In this document: positions 37,201 through 49,565 of the stretch, piece by piece
Position numbering within the stretch: the stretch's first letter is position 1
How the letters are laid out: each line of letters begins with the position of its first letter
The notes under the pieces: model-generated
Seen by the model: the letters and a program-made list of their open reading frames with translations, nothing else
Told to the model about the DNA's origin: nothing
Database searches by the model: none
Program-made: the position numbers and the translations under genes
Assembly: GCA_037974665.1 (NCBI GenBank)
Contig: CM075770.1
Span: 23,857,501-23,921,500 of the forward strand
DNA length: 64,000 nt
DNA from: Ehretia macrophylla
Taxonomy: Eukaryota; Streptophyta; Magnoliopsida; Boraginales; Ehretiaceae
Reading direction: 5' to 3'

Positions 37201-38600
37201 CGCTTCACGTAGAGGTTGGGCCCGCAAACCGAGGGGTAGGGCTTGGGACTAGGTCTCTATCGCTCTGAGGCCAATTACTTTTGACCTGTAAGGAGTTATG
37301 TAGCACACAGCATGCCATTGGAAAGCTCTCCGAGAGTTCTACGACGGGGGCAACAAGACTACTCAGCTACGCCTATTTTCGGAGACCAAAATCGAATATT
37401 TTTATCAATTTTGGGACACTTTTCTTCTTTTGCCCTATTTTTTCGTCACGGATCGTACGTCGTTAGCCGCGAAGAGGTCGACAACCTAATCCATCACATT
37501 TCTATTACCGAATCCCACGACACCTTGGGCAAGAGAACTTCACTTCACGTAGAGGCTGGGCCCGCAAACCAAGGGACGTGGGGCTTGTGACCAGGTATCC
37601 ATCTTTCCGGTGCCCATAACTTTTTGATCCGCAGGGCATTACGCATCGCACAGCATACCGTTGGAAAGCTCTTCGAAAGCTCTACGATGAAGAGAGCGAG
37701 TCTGCTCGGCTGCGCCTCTTTTCGGAGCCCAAAATTGAACATTTTCATCAGTTCCGGGACACTTTTCCTCTTCTACTATGTTTTTCCGTCCCGGATCGTA
37801 TGTCGTGAGCTGCGAAAAGGACGACAACCTAATCTATCACATTTCTATTACCGAATCCCACGGTACCTTGGGCTAGAAAACTTCGCTTCACGTAGAGGTT
37901 GGGCCTGCAAACCGAGGACGTGGGGCTTAAGACTAGGTCTCCGTCGCTCCGGTGCCCATAAATTTTGATCCGTAAGGAGTTGCGCAGTGCACAGCATACC
38001 GTTGGAAAGCTCTCCGAGAGCTCTACCATGGAGGCAGCAAGCCTACTCGGTTATGCCTGTTTTCGGAGCCTAAAATTGAATGTTTTCGTTATTTTTGGGA
38101 TACTTTTCTTCTTTTGCGTTGTTTTTTCGTCCCGGATCAAATGTCGTGAGCTGCAAAAAGGATGACAACCTAATCTATCACATTTCTATTAACGAATCCA
38201 ACGGTACCGTGGGCAAGACAACTTCGCTTCACGTAGAGGCTGGGCCCGCAAACTGAGGGCATGGGGATTGGGACCAGGTTTCCGTCGCTCTAGTGCGTAT
38301 AACTTTTGATCCGTAAGGAATTATGTGGCGCACAGCATACCGTTAGAAAGCTCTCCGAGAGCTCTACGATAGGGGCAGCATGCCTACTCGACTGTGAATT
38401 TTTTTGTGCCCAAAATCATACATTTTCATTCATTTCGGGATACTTTTCTTCTTCTGCATGGTTTTTCTGTCCCGGATCGTACGTCGTGAGCCGCGAAAAG
38501 GATGACATCCTAATCCATCACATTTCTTTAACCGAATCCCACGGCAACTTTGGTAAGACAACTTCGCTTCACGTAAAGGTTGGGCCCGCAAACCGATGAA
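33188..38600 (+). repeat. Higher-order repeat, 7 monomers (about 2388 bp)
   Basis: Monomers repeat in type at 2387-2390 bp: 33188 with 35578 and 37965, 33529 with 35918 and 38306, 34212 with 36600. Markers include the run with GGCGCAAAGCTTAACG near 33890 and 36278, and GGAGACCAAAAT near 34995 and 37381. A little over two periods are present. Seven monomers of 341 bp give 2387 bp. Confidence 0.8.
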
Positions 38601-38759
38601 TTGGGGCTTGGGACAAGGTCTCCGTCGCTCCGGTGCCCATAAATTTTGATCCGTAAGGAGTTGCGCAGTGCACATCATACCGTTAGAAAGCTCTCCGAGA
38701 GATCTACGACAAGGGCAGCGAGTCTGCTCGGCTGTGCCTCTTTTTGAATCCCAAATCAA

Positions 38760-41590
38760 ACGTTTTCATTCGTTCTAGGACACATTTCCTCTTCTGCTCT
38801 GTTTTTCCGTCCCGGATCGTACGTCGTGAGCTGCAAAAATGACGACAACCAAATCCATCACATTTCTATAATCAAATCCCACGGCACCTTTGGTAAGACA
38901 ACTTCGCTTCACGTAGAGGCTGGGCCCGTAAACCCAGGGCGTGGGGCTTGGGACCAGGTCTCCGTCGCCCCATTGCCCATAACTTTTGATCCGTAAGGAG
39001 TTACGCGATGCACAGCTTAATGTTGGAAAGCTCTCCGAGAGCTCTACGATGGGGGTAGCAAGCCTGCTCGGCTGCGTGTGTTTTTGGAGCACTTAATTGA
39101 ACGTTTTCATCAGTTTTGGGACACTTTTCTTCTTTTGCGCTGTTTTTTCGTCACGAATCGTATGTCGTGAGCTGCGAAAAGGATGACAACCTAATCCATC
39201 ACATTTCTTTAACCGAATCCCACGGCACCTTTGGTAAGACAACTTCGCTTCACGTAGAGGCTGGGCCCGCAAATCGAGGGCGTAGGGCTTGGGACCAAGT
39301 CTCTGTCGCTCCGGGGCCCATTACTTTTGATCCGTAAGGAGTTACGCGGCGCACAGCATACCGTTGAAATGGACAACAACCTAATCCATCACATTTCTAT
39401 TACTGAATTCCTCGGTACCTTGTGCAAGACAACTTCACTTCACGTAGAGGCTGGGCCCGCAAACCAAGGGGCGTGAGACTTGTGACCAGGTATCTGTTGT
39501 TCCGGTGCCCATAACTTTTTGATCCACACAGCGTTACGGGGAGCACAGCATACTGTTCGAAAGCTCTCCGAGAGCTCTATGATGGAAGTAGCGAGTTTGC
39601 TCGGCTGCGCCTCTTTTCGGAGCCCAAAATCGAACGTTTTCATCAGTTTTGGGATACTTTTCCTCTTCTACTATGTTTTTCCATCCCGGATCGTACGTCA
39701 TGAGCTGCGAAAAGGACGACAACCTAATCTATCACATTTCTATTACTGAATGCCATGGCACCTTGGGCAAGACAACTTCGCTTCACGTAGAGGCTGGGCC
39801 CGCAAACCGAGGGCATGGGGCTTGGGACCAGGTCTCCGTCGCTCCGGTGCCCATAAATTTTGATCTGTAAGGAGTTATGCGGCGCACAGCATACCGTTGG
39901 AAAGCTCTCTAAGAGCTCTACAATAGGGGCAGCAAGCTTGCTTTGCTGCACCTATTTTCAGAGAACAAAATCGAATGTTTTCATCAGTTTCGGGACACTT
40001 TTCTTCTTTTGCGCTGTTTTTTCGTCCCGAAACGTACGTCGTGAGACGCGAAAAGGATGACAACCTAATCCATCACATTTCTATTACTGAATACCACGGT
40101 ACCTTGGGCAAGACAACTTCGCTTCACGTAGAGGCTGGGCTCGCAAATGGAAGAATTGGGGCTTGGGACCAGGTCTCCGTCGCTCCGATGCCCATAAATT
40201 TTGATCCATAACGAGTTACGCAGCGCACAACATACCGTTGGAAACCTCTCCGAGAGCTCTACGACAGGGGTAGAGAGTCTGCTCTGCTGTGCCTCTTTTC
40301 GGAGCCCAAAATCACACGTTTTCATTCTTTCTGGGACACTTTTCCTTTTCTGCTATGTTTTTCCGTCCCGGATCGTACGTCGTGAGCCGCAAATAGGACG
40401 ACACCTAATCCATCACATTTCTATAACCGAATCCCACTGTACCTTGGGCAAGACAACTTCGCTTCACGTAGAGGCTGGGCCCGCAAACAGAGGGCGTAGG
40501 GCTTGCGACCAGGTTTTCGTCGTACCAGTGCACATAACTTTTGATCCGTAAAGAATTACACGGCGCACAGTATATCGTTGGAAAGCTCTCCGAGAGCTCT
40601 ACCATGGGGACAGCAAGCCTACTCGGCTGTGCCTATTTTCGTAACCTAAAATTGAACGTTTTCATTATTTTCGGGATACTTTTCTTCTTTTGCCCTATTT
40701 TTTCATCCCGGATCAAACATCGTGAGCCAGAAAAAGGATGAAAACCTAATCCATCATATTTCTTTAAACGAATCCCACGACACCTTAGGTAAGACAACTT
40801 CACTTCACGTAGAGGCTGGGCTGGCAAATCGAGGGCGTGGGGCTTGGGATTAGGTTTCCGTCGCTCCAGTACATATAACTTTTGATCTGTAAGGAATTAC
40901 GCGGCACACAATATACCGTTGGAAAGCTCTCCGAGAGCTCTAAGATGGGGGCAGCAGGCCTACTCGGCTGCGCCTATTTTTCGTGCCCAAAATCGTAAAT
41001 TTTCATTAGTTTTGGGATACTTTTATTCTTTTGCGCGGTTTTTCCGTCCCGGATCGTATGTCATGAGTCGCGAAAAGGATGACATCCTAATCCATCACAT
41101 TTCTTTAACCAAATCCCATGGCACCTTTGGTAAGACAACTTCACTTTACGTAGATGCTGGGCCCGTAAACCAAGGGCGTGGGGCTTTGGACCAGGTCTCC
41201 GTCGCTCCGTTGCCCATAACTTTTGATCCGTAAGGAGTTATGCGGCGCACAGCTTAACGTTGGAAAGCTCTCCAAGAGCTCTATGACGGAGGCAGCAAGC
41301 CTGTTCAGATGCGCGTGTTTTTGGAGCCCTTAATTGAACATTTTCATTAGTTTCGGGTCATTTTCCTTCTTTTGCGCTGTTTTTCCGTCATGGATCGTAC
41401 GTCGTGAACCGCGAAAAGGACAACCTAATCCATCACATTTCTTTAACCGAATCCTACGTCACCTTTGGTAAGACAACTTCGCTTCACGTAGAGGCTGGGC
41501 ACGCAAACCGAGGGCGTAGGGCTTAGGACCTGGTCTCTGTCGCTCTGGGCCCCATTACTTTTGATCCGTAAGGAGTTATGCGGCGCATAG
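38760..41590 (+). repeat. Block repeated at about 7.3 kb offset (right copy)
   Basis: This is the partner of 31434-34250. It holds the second shortened monomer at about 39363, where ATACCGTTGAAATGG joins directly to ACAACCTAATCC. Divergence from the left copy is clearly higher than between the 15-kb duplicates, so it is the older event. Confidence 0.65.
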
Positions 41591-44500
41591 CATACCGTTG
41601 GAAAGCTCTCCGAGAGCTCTACGATGGGGGCAACAAGACTGCTCAGTTACGCCAATTTTTGGATACCAAAATTGAACGTTTTTATTAGTTTCGGGACACT
41701 TTTCTTCTTTTGCCCTGTTTTTTCATCCCGGATCGTACGTCGTGAGCCGCGAAAAGGACGACTACCTAATCCATCACATTTCTATTTCTGAATCCCACTG
41801 CACCTTGGGCAAGACAACTTCACTTCACGTAGAGGTTGGGCCCGCAAACCAAGGGGCGTGGGGTTTGTGACCAGGTATCCGTCGTTCCGGTGGCCATAAC
41901 TTTTTGATCCGCAAGGCGTTACGCGGTGAACAGCATACCGTTGGAAAGCTCTCTGAGAGCTCTATGATGGAAGTAGTGTGTCTGCTCGGCTGCGCCTCTT
42001 CTCGGAGCCCAAAATCGAACGTTTTCATCAGTTCCGGGATACATTTTCTCTTCTACTCTGTTTTTTTGTCCCGGATCGTAAGTCGTGAGCTGCGAAAAGG
42101 ATGACAACCTAATCTATCACGTTTCTATTACCGAATCCCATGACACCTTGGGCTAGACAACTTTGTTTCATGTAGAGACTGGGCCCGCAAACCGAGGGCG
42201 TGGGGCTTGGGATCATGTTTCTGTTGCTCAGGTGCGTATACCTTTTGATTCGTAAAGAGTTACGCGGCGCACATCATACCTTTGGAAAGCTCTCTAAGAG
42301 CTCTACGTTGGGGGCAGTGAGTATGCTCGGTTGCGCCTATTTTTGGATCCAAAAATCGAACGTTTTCATCAGTTTCGGGACACTTTTCTTCTTTTGCGCT
42401 GTTTTTTCATCTCGGATTGTACATCATGAACCGCGAAAAGGACGACAACCTAATCCATCACATTTCTATTATCGAATCCCATGACACCTTAGGCAAGACA
42501 ACTTCGCTTCACTTAGAGGCTGGGCCCGCAAACTGAGGGCATGGGGCTTGGGACTAGGTCTCCGTCGCTCCGGTGCTCATAACTTTTGATCTGTAAAGAG
42601 TTACGCGGCGCACTACATACTGTTGGAAAGCTCTCCAAGTGCTCTACGACGGGGGTAGCGAGTATGCCCTGCTGCGCCTATTTTCGGAGCCCAAAATCGA
42701 ACATTTTCATCAGTTTTGGGATACTTTTCTTCTTTTGCGCTGCTTTTCCGTCCCGGATCGTATGTCGTGAGCTGCGAAAAGGACAACAACCTAATCCATC
42801 ACATTTATATTACCGAATCCCATGGCATCTTGGGCAAGGCAACTTCACTTCATGTAGAGGCTAGGCCTGCAAACTGAGGGCGCGGGGCTTGGGACTAGGT
42901 CTCCGTCGGTTCGGTGCCCAAACCTTTGATCCGTAAGTAGTTACGCACCGCACAACGCACCGTTGGAAAGCTCTCCGAGAGCTCTAGGACGGGCGTAGCA
43001 AGCTTGCTAGGCTGCGCCTATTTTCGGAGCCCAAAATTGAAAGTTTTCATCTGTTCCGGGACACTTTTTCTATTCTGCTATGTTTTTTCGTCCCACATCG
43101 TACGTCATGAGCCGTGAAAAGGACGACAACCTAATCCATCACATTTTTATTACCGAATCCCACGACACCTTGGGCAAGACAACTTGGCTTCACGTAGAGG
43201 TTGGGCCTGCAAACCGAGGGCGTAGGGATTAGGACCAGGTCTCCACTGCTTCGGTACCCATAAATTTTGATCTGTAAGGAGTTACGCGGCATACAACATT
43301 CTGTTGGAAAGCTCTCTAGGAGCTCTACGATGGGGGCAGCAAGCTTGCCCAGCAGCGCCTATTTTCTAAGTCAAAAATCGAACGTTTCCTTCAATTTCGG
43401 GACACTTTTCTTCTTTTGTGCTGTTTTTTCGTCCTGGATTGTACGTCATGAGCTGCGAAAAGAAAGACAACCTAATCCACCACATTTCTATTACCGAATC
43501 CCATGGCACATTGGGCAATACAACTTCGCTTAACGTAGAGGTTGGTCCAGCAAATCGAGGGCGTGGGGCTTAGGACTAGGTTTCCGTCGCTCCGGTGCGC
43601 ATAACTTTTGATCCATAAGGAGTTACGTGGCGCACAACATACCGTTGGAAAGCTCTCTGAGAGCTCTACGACGGGGACAGCAAGGCTATTCGGCTATGCC
43701 TATTTTCGAGCCCAAAATCGAAAGTTTTCATTAGTTTCGGGATACTTTTATTCTTTTGCGCTATTTTTTCATCCCGGATCGTATGTCGTGAGCCGCGAAA
43801 AGGACGACAACCTAATCCATCACATTTCTATTACCGAATCCCATAGCACCTTGGGTAAGACAACTTTGCTTCACGTAGAGGCTGGGCCCGCAAACCGAGG
43901 GCGTAGGGCTTGGGACTAGGGCTCCGTCGCTCCGGTGCCCATAACTTTTGATCCGTAACAAGTTACGCAGCGCACAGCATAACGTTCGAAAGCTCTCCGA
44001 GAGCTCTACGACGGGGGTAGCAATCTTGCTCAGCTGCGCCTATTTTCAGAGCCCAAAATCGAACATTTTCGTCATTTCTGGAACACTTTTCCTCTTCTGC
44101 TTTGTTTTTTCGACCCGGATCGTACGTCGTGAGCCGTGGAAGGAACGAATTTTTTCCCCTTGTTAAGGTTACCAAGATACTTTAACCGCCACATTTCTAT
44201 TACCGAATCCCACGGCACCTTGGGCAAGACAACTTCGCTTCACGTAGAGGCTGGGCCCGCAAACCGACGGCGTGGGGCTTGTGACCAAGTCTCTGTCGTT
44301 ACGGTGCCCATAACTTTTAATCCGTAAAGAGTTACGTGACACACAACATACCGTTGGAAAGCCCCCCAAGAGCTCTACGATGGGGGCAGCAAGCTTGCTT
44401 GGCTGTGCCCGGTTTTGGAGCCCAAAATCAAATATTTTCATCGGTTTCGGGTAACTTTTCTTCTTTTGCTCTATTTTTCTGTCTCGGATCGTACATTGTG

Positions 44501-44697
44501 AGCTGTTAAAAGGATGACAACCTAACTCGCGGGATATGACAGGGCCCTACCACACGTCGATATCAAGTCTTACGAGGATGCTGCGTTGTTGAAGCAGATG
44601 GGTTATCGTTAAGCCCATTGGGCCTTTTGAATGGGCCATCTCTTTGGGCTGGGACTGTGAACCATCAACACATAAAGGATTTGTACCTCAACATGAC

Positions 44698-44816
44698 GGG
44701 TGCGATCATACCTGCACTAATGCACTGGATCCCATTAGAACTCTGAAGTTAAGCGTGCTTGGGCTAGAGTAGTACTAGGATGGGTGACCCTTAGGAAGTC
44801 CTCATGTTGCACCCCC
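44698..44816 (+). rRNA. 5S rRNA gene copy 32, diverged
   Basis: First 5S gene after the B2 array. Changes are A16T, C29T, C39T, C47T, G68T and G108A, and one base is missing around nt 94-97. Confidence 0.9.
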
Positions 44817-45374
44817 ATTTTCAATTTTTTTTGCCCCGGTTAGGGTTGCCAAGATACTTTATCCACAACATTTCTTTTACCGAATCCCACGGTACCTTGG
44901 GCAAGACAACTTCATTTCACGTAGAGGTTGGGCCCGCAAACCGAGGGCGTGGGCTTGTGACTAGGTCTCTGTCGCTACGGTGCCCATAACTTTTGATCCG
45001 TAAAGAGTTACGCGACACACAGCATACTGTTGGAAAGCTCTCTGAGAGCTCTACGATGGAGGCAGCAATCCTGCGCGGCTGCGCCTATTTTCTAAGCCCA
45101 AAATTGAATGTTTTCATCAGTTTTGGGCCATTTTTCTTCTTTTGCTCTATTTTTTTGTCTTGGATCGTGCATCGTGAGCTGTTAAAAGGACGACAAACTA
45201 ACTCGCGGGACATGATTGGGCCCTACAACGCGTCGATATCATGTCTTACAAGGATGCTGCATTGTTGAAGTGGATGGGTTGTCGTTAAGCCCATTAGGCC
45301 TTTTGAATGGGCCATCTCTCTGGACTGGGACTGTGAACCGTCAACACATAAAGGATTTGTGCCCTCAACATGAC

Positions 45375-45494
45375 CGGTCCGACCATACCAGCACTAATGA
45401 ACCAAATCCCATTAAAAATCAGATGTTAAGCGTGCTTGGGCGAGAGTAGTACTAGGATGGGTGACCCCCTGGGAAGTCCTCGTATTGCACCCCC
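45375..45494 (+). rRNA. 5S rRNA gene copy 33, strongly diverged
   Basis: At least twelve changes in the 5' half (G1C, G5C, T9C, C26A, G30A, G31A, C39T, G41A, C44A, C47A, A50T), whereas box A to box C is near consensus. It is probably unable to make normal 5S RNA. Confidence 0.88.
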
Positions 45495-46052
45495 CTTTTC
45501 AATTTTTTTTGCCCCAGTTAGGGTTGCCAAGATACTTTATTCACAACATTTCTATTACCAAATCCCACGGCACCTTGGGCAAGACAATTTCGCTTCACGT
45601 AGTGGCTGGGCCCGCAAACCGAGTGCGTAGGGCTTGTGACCAGGTCTCCGTTGCTCCGGTGCCCATAACTTTTGATCCATAAGGAGTTACGCGGCGTACA
45701 GCATACCGTTGGAAAGCTCTCTGAGAGCTCTCTGACGGGAGCAGCAACCCTGCTCCATAGCGCTCAATTTTGGAGCCCCAAATCAAACGTTTTCATCATT
45801 TTTGGACCACTTTTCTTCTTTTGCTCTATTTTTTCGACCCGGATCGTACGTCGTGAGATTTTAAAAGGATGACAACCTAACTCGCAGGACATTAGAGGGC
45901 CCTACGATGCGCCGATATCACGTCTTACGAGGATGTTGCGTTGTTGAAGCGGATGTGATGTCGTTAAGCCCATTGGGCCTTTGAATGGGCCATCTCTCTG
46001 GGCTGGGACTGTGAACCGTCAACACATAAAAGATTTGTACCTTCAACATGAC

Positions 46053-46172
46053 GGGTGCGATCAAACCAGTACTAATGTACCGGATCCCATTAAAACTCTG
46101 AAGTTAAGCGTGTTTGGGCGAGAGTAGTACTAGGATGGATGACCCCCTGTGTACTCCTCGTGTTGCACCCCC
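46053..46172 (+). rRNA. 5S rRNA gene copy 34, diverged
   Basis: About eleven changes: T12A, C18T, C26T, C39T, G41A, C47T, C61T, G87A, G98T, A100T and G102C. Confidence 0.9.
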
Positions 46173-46731
46173 CTTTCCAATTTTTTGTTCCCTGATAAGG
46201 GTTGCCAAGATTCTTTATCCACCACATTTCTATTACCGAATTCCACGGTACCTTGGGCAAGGCAACTTCGCTTCACGTAGAGGCTGGGCCCGCAAATCGA
46301 GGGCGTAGGGCTTGTGACCTGGTCTCCGTCGCTCCGGTGCCCATAACTTTTGATCCGTAAGGAGTTATGCGATGCACAGCATACCGTTGGAATGCTCTCC
46401 GAGAGCTATCTGACGGCGGCAGCAAGCCTGCTCAGCTGCGCCCATTTTTGGAGCCAAAAATCAAACATTTTCATCATTTTTGGGCCACTTTTCTTCTTTT
46501 GCTCTATTTTTTCGTCTCGGATCATACGACCTGAGCTGCTAAAAGGATGACAACCTAACTTGCAGGACATTAGAGGGCCCTACAACGCGTCGATATCATG
46601 ACCATCGAGGATGCTATGTTGTTGAAGTGGATGGGTTGTCGTTAAGCCCTTTGGGCATTTTGAATGGGCTATCTCTTTGGGGTGGGACTGTGAACCGTCA
46701 ACACATAAAGGATTTGTGCCCACAACATGAC

Positions 46732-46851
46732 GGGTACGATCATACTAGCACTAATGCATCGGATCCCATCAGAACTCTGACGTTAAGTGTGCTTGGGCGA
46801 GAGTAGTACTAGGATGGGTGACCCCCTGGGAAGTCCTCATGTTGCACCCCC
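46732..46851 (+). rRNA. 5S rRNA gene copy 35
   Basis: Seven changes: G5A, C15T, C28T, C47T, A50C, C57T and G108A. Box C is consensus. Confidence 0.92.
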
Positions 46852-47412
46852 TTTTTTCAATTTTTTTAGCCCCGGTTTGGGTTGCCAAGATACTTTATGC
46901 ACCATATATCTATTACCGAATTCCACGGCACCTTGGGCAAGACAACTTAGCTTCACGTAGAGGCTCGATCCGCAAACCGAGGGCATGGGGCTTGTGACCA
47001 GGTATCCGTCGCTCTGGTGCCCATAACTTTTAATCCGTAAGGAGTTTCGCGACACACAGCTGACCGTTGGAAAGCTCTCCGAGAGCTCTACGATGGGGGC
47101 AGCAAGCCTGCTCGGCTGCACCTATTTTCGGAGCTCAAAATCGAACGTTTTCATTAGTTTGGGCCACTTTTTTCTTCTTTTGCTCTATTTTTCCATCCCG
47201 GATCGTATGTCGTGAGCTGTTAGAACGACGACAATCTAACTCACGGGACATTACAGAGCTCTACAACTCGTCGATATCACATCTTACGAGGATGCTGCGT
47301 TGTTTAAGTGGATGGGTTGTCGTTAAGCCCATTGGGCCTTTTGAATGAGCCATCTCTCTGGGCTGGGACTGTGAACCGTCAACACATAAAAGATTTATGC
47401 CCTCAACATGAC

Positions 47413-47532
47413 AGGTGCGATCATACCAGCACTAATACACCAGATCCCATAAAAACTCCGAAGTTAAGTGTGCTTGCGCGAGAGTAGTACTAAGATGGGT
47501 GACCCCCTGGGAAGTACTCGTGTTGCACCCCC
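47413..47532 (+). rRNA. 5S rRNA gene copy 36
   Basis: Nine changes: G1A, G25A, G30A, C39A, G41A, C57T, G65C, G81A and C105A. Confidence 0.92.
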
Positions 47533-48091
47533 TTTTTCAATTTTTTTTGCCCCATTTTGGGTTGCCAAGATACTTTATCCACCACATTTCTATTTCCGAA
47601 TCCCACGGCACCTTGGGCAAGCCAACTTCGCTTCACGTAGAGGCTGGGCCCTTAAACCGAGGGCGTAGGGCTTCTGACCAGGTCTCCGTCGCTCTGGTGC
47701 CCATAACTTTTAATCCGTATAGAGTTACGCAGCGCACAACATACCGTTTGAAAGCTCTCCGAGAGTTCTCTGACGGGGGCAGCAAGCTTGCTCAGCTTCG
47801 CCTATTTTTAGAGCCCAAATTCGACTGTTTTCATCATTTTCGGGTAACTTTTCTTCTTTTACTCTGTTTTTCAATCCCGGATCGTATGTCGTGAGCTGTT
47901 AAAAGGATGACAACCTAACTCGCGGGACATTAGAGGGCCCTACAACGTGTCGATATCACGTATTGTGAGGATGCTACATTGTTGAAGTGGATGGGTTATC
48001 GTTGATCCCTTTGGGCCTTTACAATGGGCCATCTCTCTAGACTGGGACTGTGAACCGTCAACACATAAAGGATTTGTGCCCACAACATAAC

Positions 48092-48211
48092 GGGTGTGAT
48101 CATACCAGCACTAATGCACCGGATCCCATCAGAACTCCGAAGTTAAGCGTGCTTGGGCGAGAGTAGTACTAGGATGGGTGATCCCCCAGGAAGTCCTCGT
48201 GTTGCACCCCC
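48092..48211 (+). rRNA. 5S rRNA gene copy 37, best preserved class
   Basis: Only four changes: C6T, C91T, T96C and G97A. Box A is intact, ATAAAGG lies at -27, and T4 and T8 runs follow. It and 21555 are the likeliest in the window to be transcribable. Confidence 0.94.
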
Positions 48212-48766
48212 CTTTTCAATTTTTTTTCCCCGGTTAGGGTTTCCAAGATACTTTAACCACCACATTTCTATTACCGAATCCCACTGTACCTTGGGCAAGA
48301 CAACTTCGCTTCACGTAAAGGTTGGGCCAGCAAACCGAGGGCGTGGGCTTGTGACCAGGTCTCTGACGCTCCGATGCCCATAACTTTTAATCTGTAAGGA
48401 GTTGCGTGACACATAGCATACCATTGGAAAGCTCTCCGAGAGCTCCGCGACGTGGGTAGCAAGCCTGCTCGGCTACTGCCTTTTTTGGAGCTCAAAATCA
48501 AAAATTTTCATCAGTTTCGGGCCACATTTCTTATTTTGTTCTATTTTTCCGTCCCGCATCGTACGTTGTGAGCAGTTAAAAGGACGGCAACCTAACTCAT
48601 GGGATATGACAGGGCCCTATAACGCATCGATATCGCGTCTTACGATTATGCTGCGTTGTTGAAGCGGATGGGTTGTCGTTAAGCCCATTGGGCCTTTTGA
48701 ATAGGCCATCTCTCTGGGCTGGGACTGTGAACTGTCAACACAAAGGATTTATGCCTTCAACATGAC

Positions 48767-48886
48767 GGGTGTGATCATACCAGCACTAATGGACTGGATC
48801 CGATCGAAACTCGGAAGTTAAGCATGCTTGGGTGAGAATAGTACTAGGATGGGTGACCCCCTGGGAAGTCCTCATGTTGCCCCCCA
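48767..48886 (+). rRNA. 5S rRNA gene copy 38, strongly diverged
   Basis: About thirteen changes, including C26G, C36G, A40G, C47G, G58A, C67T and A115C. The -27 box has lost three bases (ACACAAAGG). Confidence 0.9.
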
Positions 48887-49445
48887 CTTTTCAATTTTTT
48901 TTGCCTCGGTTTGGGTTGCCAAGATACTTTATCCACCACATTTCTATTACCGAATCCCACGGCACCTTGGGCAAGACAACTTCGCTTCACGTAGAGGCTG
49001 GGCCCGCAAACCGAGGGCGTAGGGCTTGTGACCAGGTCTCCGTCGCTCCAGTGCCCATAACTTTTGATCCGTATGGAGCTACGCAGTGCACGGCATACCG
49101 TTGGAAAGCTCTCCGAGAGCTCTCTGACAGGGACAGCAAGCCTGCTCAGCTGCGCCAATTTTTGGTGCCCAAAATCAAACATTTTTATCATTTTCGGGCA
49201 ACTTTTCTTCTTTTGCTATGTTTTTCCTTCACGGATCGTACATCGTGAGTTGTTAAAAGGACGACAATCTAACTCGCGGGATATTACAGGGCCCTACATT
49301 GCGTCGATATCACGTCTTACCAGCATGTTGCGTTGTTTAAGTGGATGGGTTGTCGTTAAGCCCATTAGGCCTTTTGAATGGGCTATCTCTCTGGGCTGGG
49401 AGAGTGAACCGCCAACACATAAAGGATTTATGCCCCCAACATGAC

Positions 49446-49565
49446 GGGTGCGATCAAAGCAGCACCAATGCACCGAATCCCATCAAAACTCCGAAGTTAA
49501 GCGTGCTTGGGCAAAAGAAGTACTAGGATGTGTGACCCGTTAGGAAGTCCTCGTGTTGCAACCCC
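49446..49565 (+). rRNA. 5S rRNA gene copy 39, strongly diverged
   Basis: About thirteen changes: T12A, C14G, T21C, G31A, G41A, G68A, G70A, T73A, G86T, C94G, C95T, G97A and C116A. Confidence 0.9.

Larger units (their letters stand above)
30075..44147 (+). repeat. B2: 341-bp spacer-derived satellite array, about 42 monomers
   Basis: The CCGTTGGAAAGCTC landmark recurs about every 340-343 bp from 30364 to 43984, giving about 42 monomers; two shortened ones lie near 32061 and 39363. The part up to 34255 is the duplicate of B1; the rest has no partner elsewhere in the window. Monomer types are ordered, not random. Variants such as GCCCTTAATTG for GCCCAAAATCG, GAAGAATTGGGG for GAGGGCGTGGGG, and GATCCGCAAGGCATTACG mark positions in higher-order repeats of 2.39 and 7.3 kb. 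Open frames of up to 180 codons (32596-33138) cross monomer borders and have no counterpart conserved through the array, so I do not call genes. Confidence 0.9.

Noticed and set aside
30075-44147. CRISPR-like array
   Set aside because: The period is 341 bp, and the whole monomer is repeated with no unique spacers between short repeats.
15541-44147. Proven centromeric satellite
   Set aside because: The 341-bp unit and higher-order structure are suggestive, but nothing in the sequence shows CENH3 binding or location.
48092-48211. Calling this copy a functional 5S gene
   Set aside because: It is among the closest to consensus, but it still has four changes and sits in a decayed array; expression cannot be judged from sequence.
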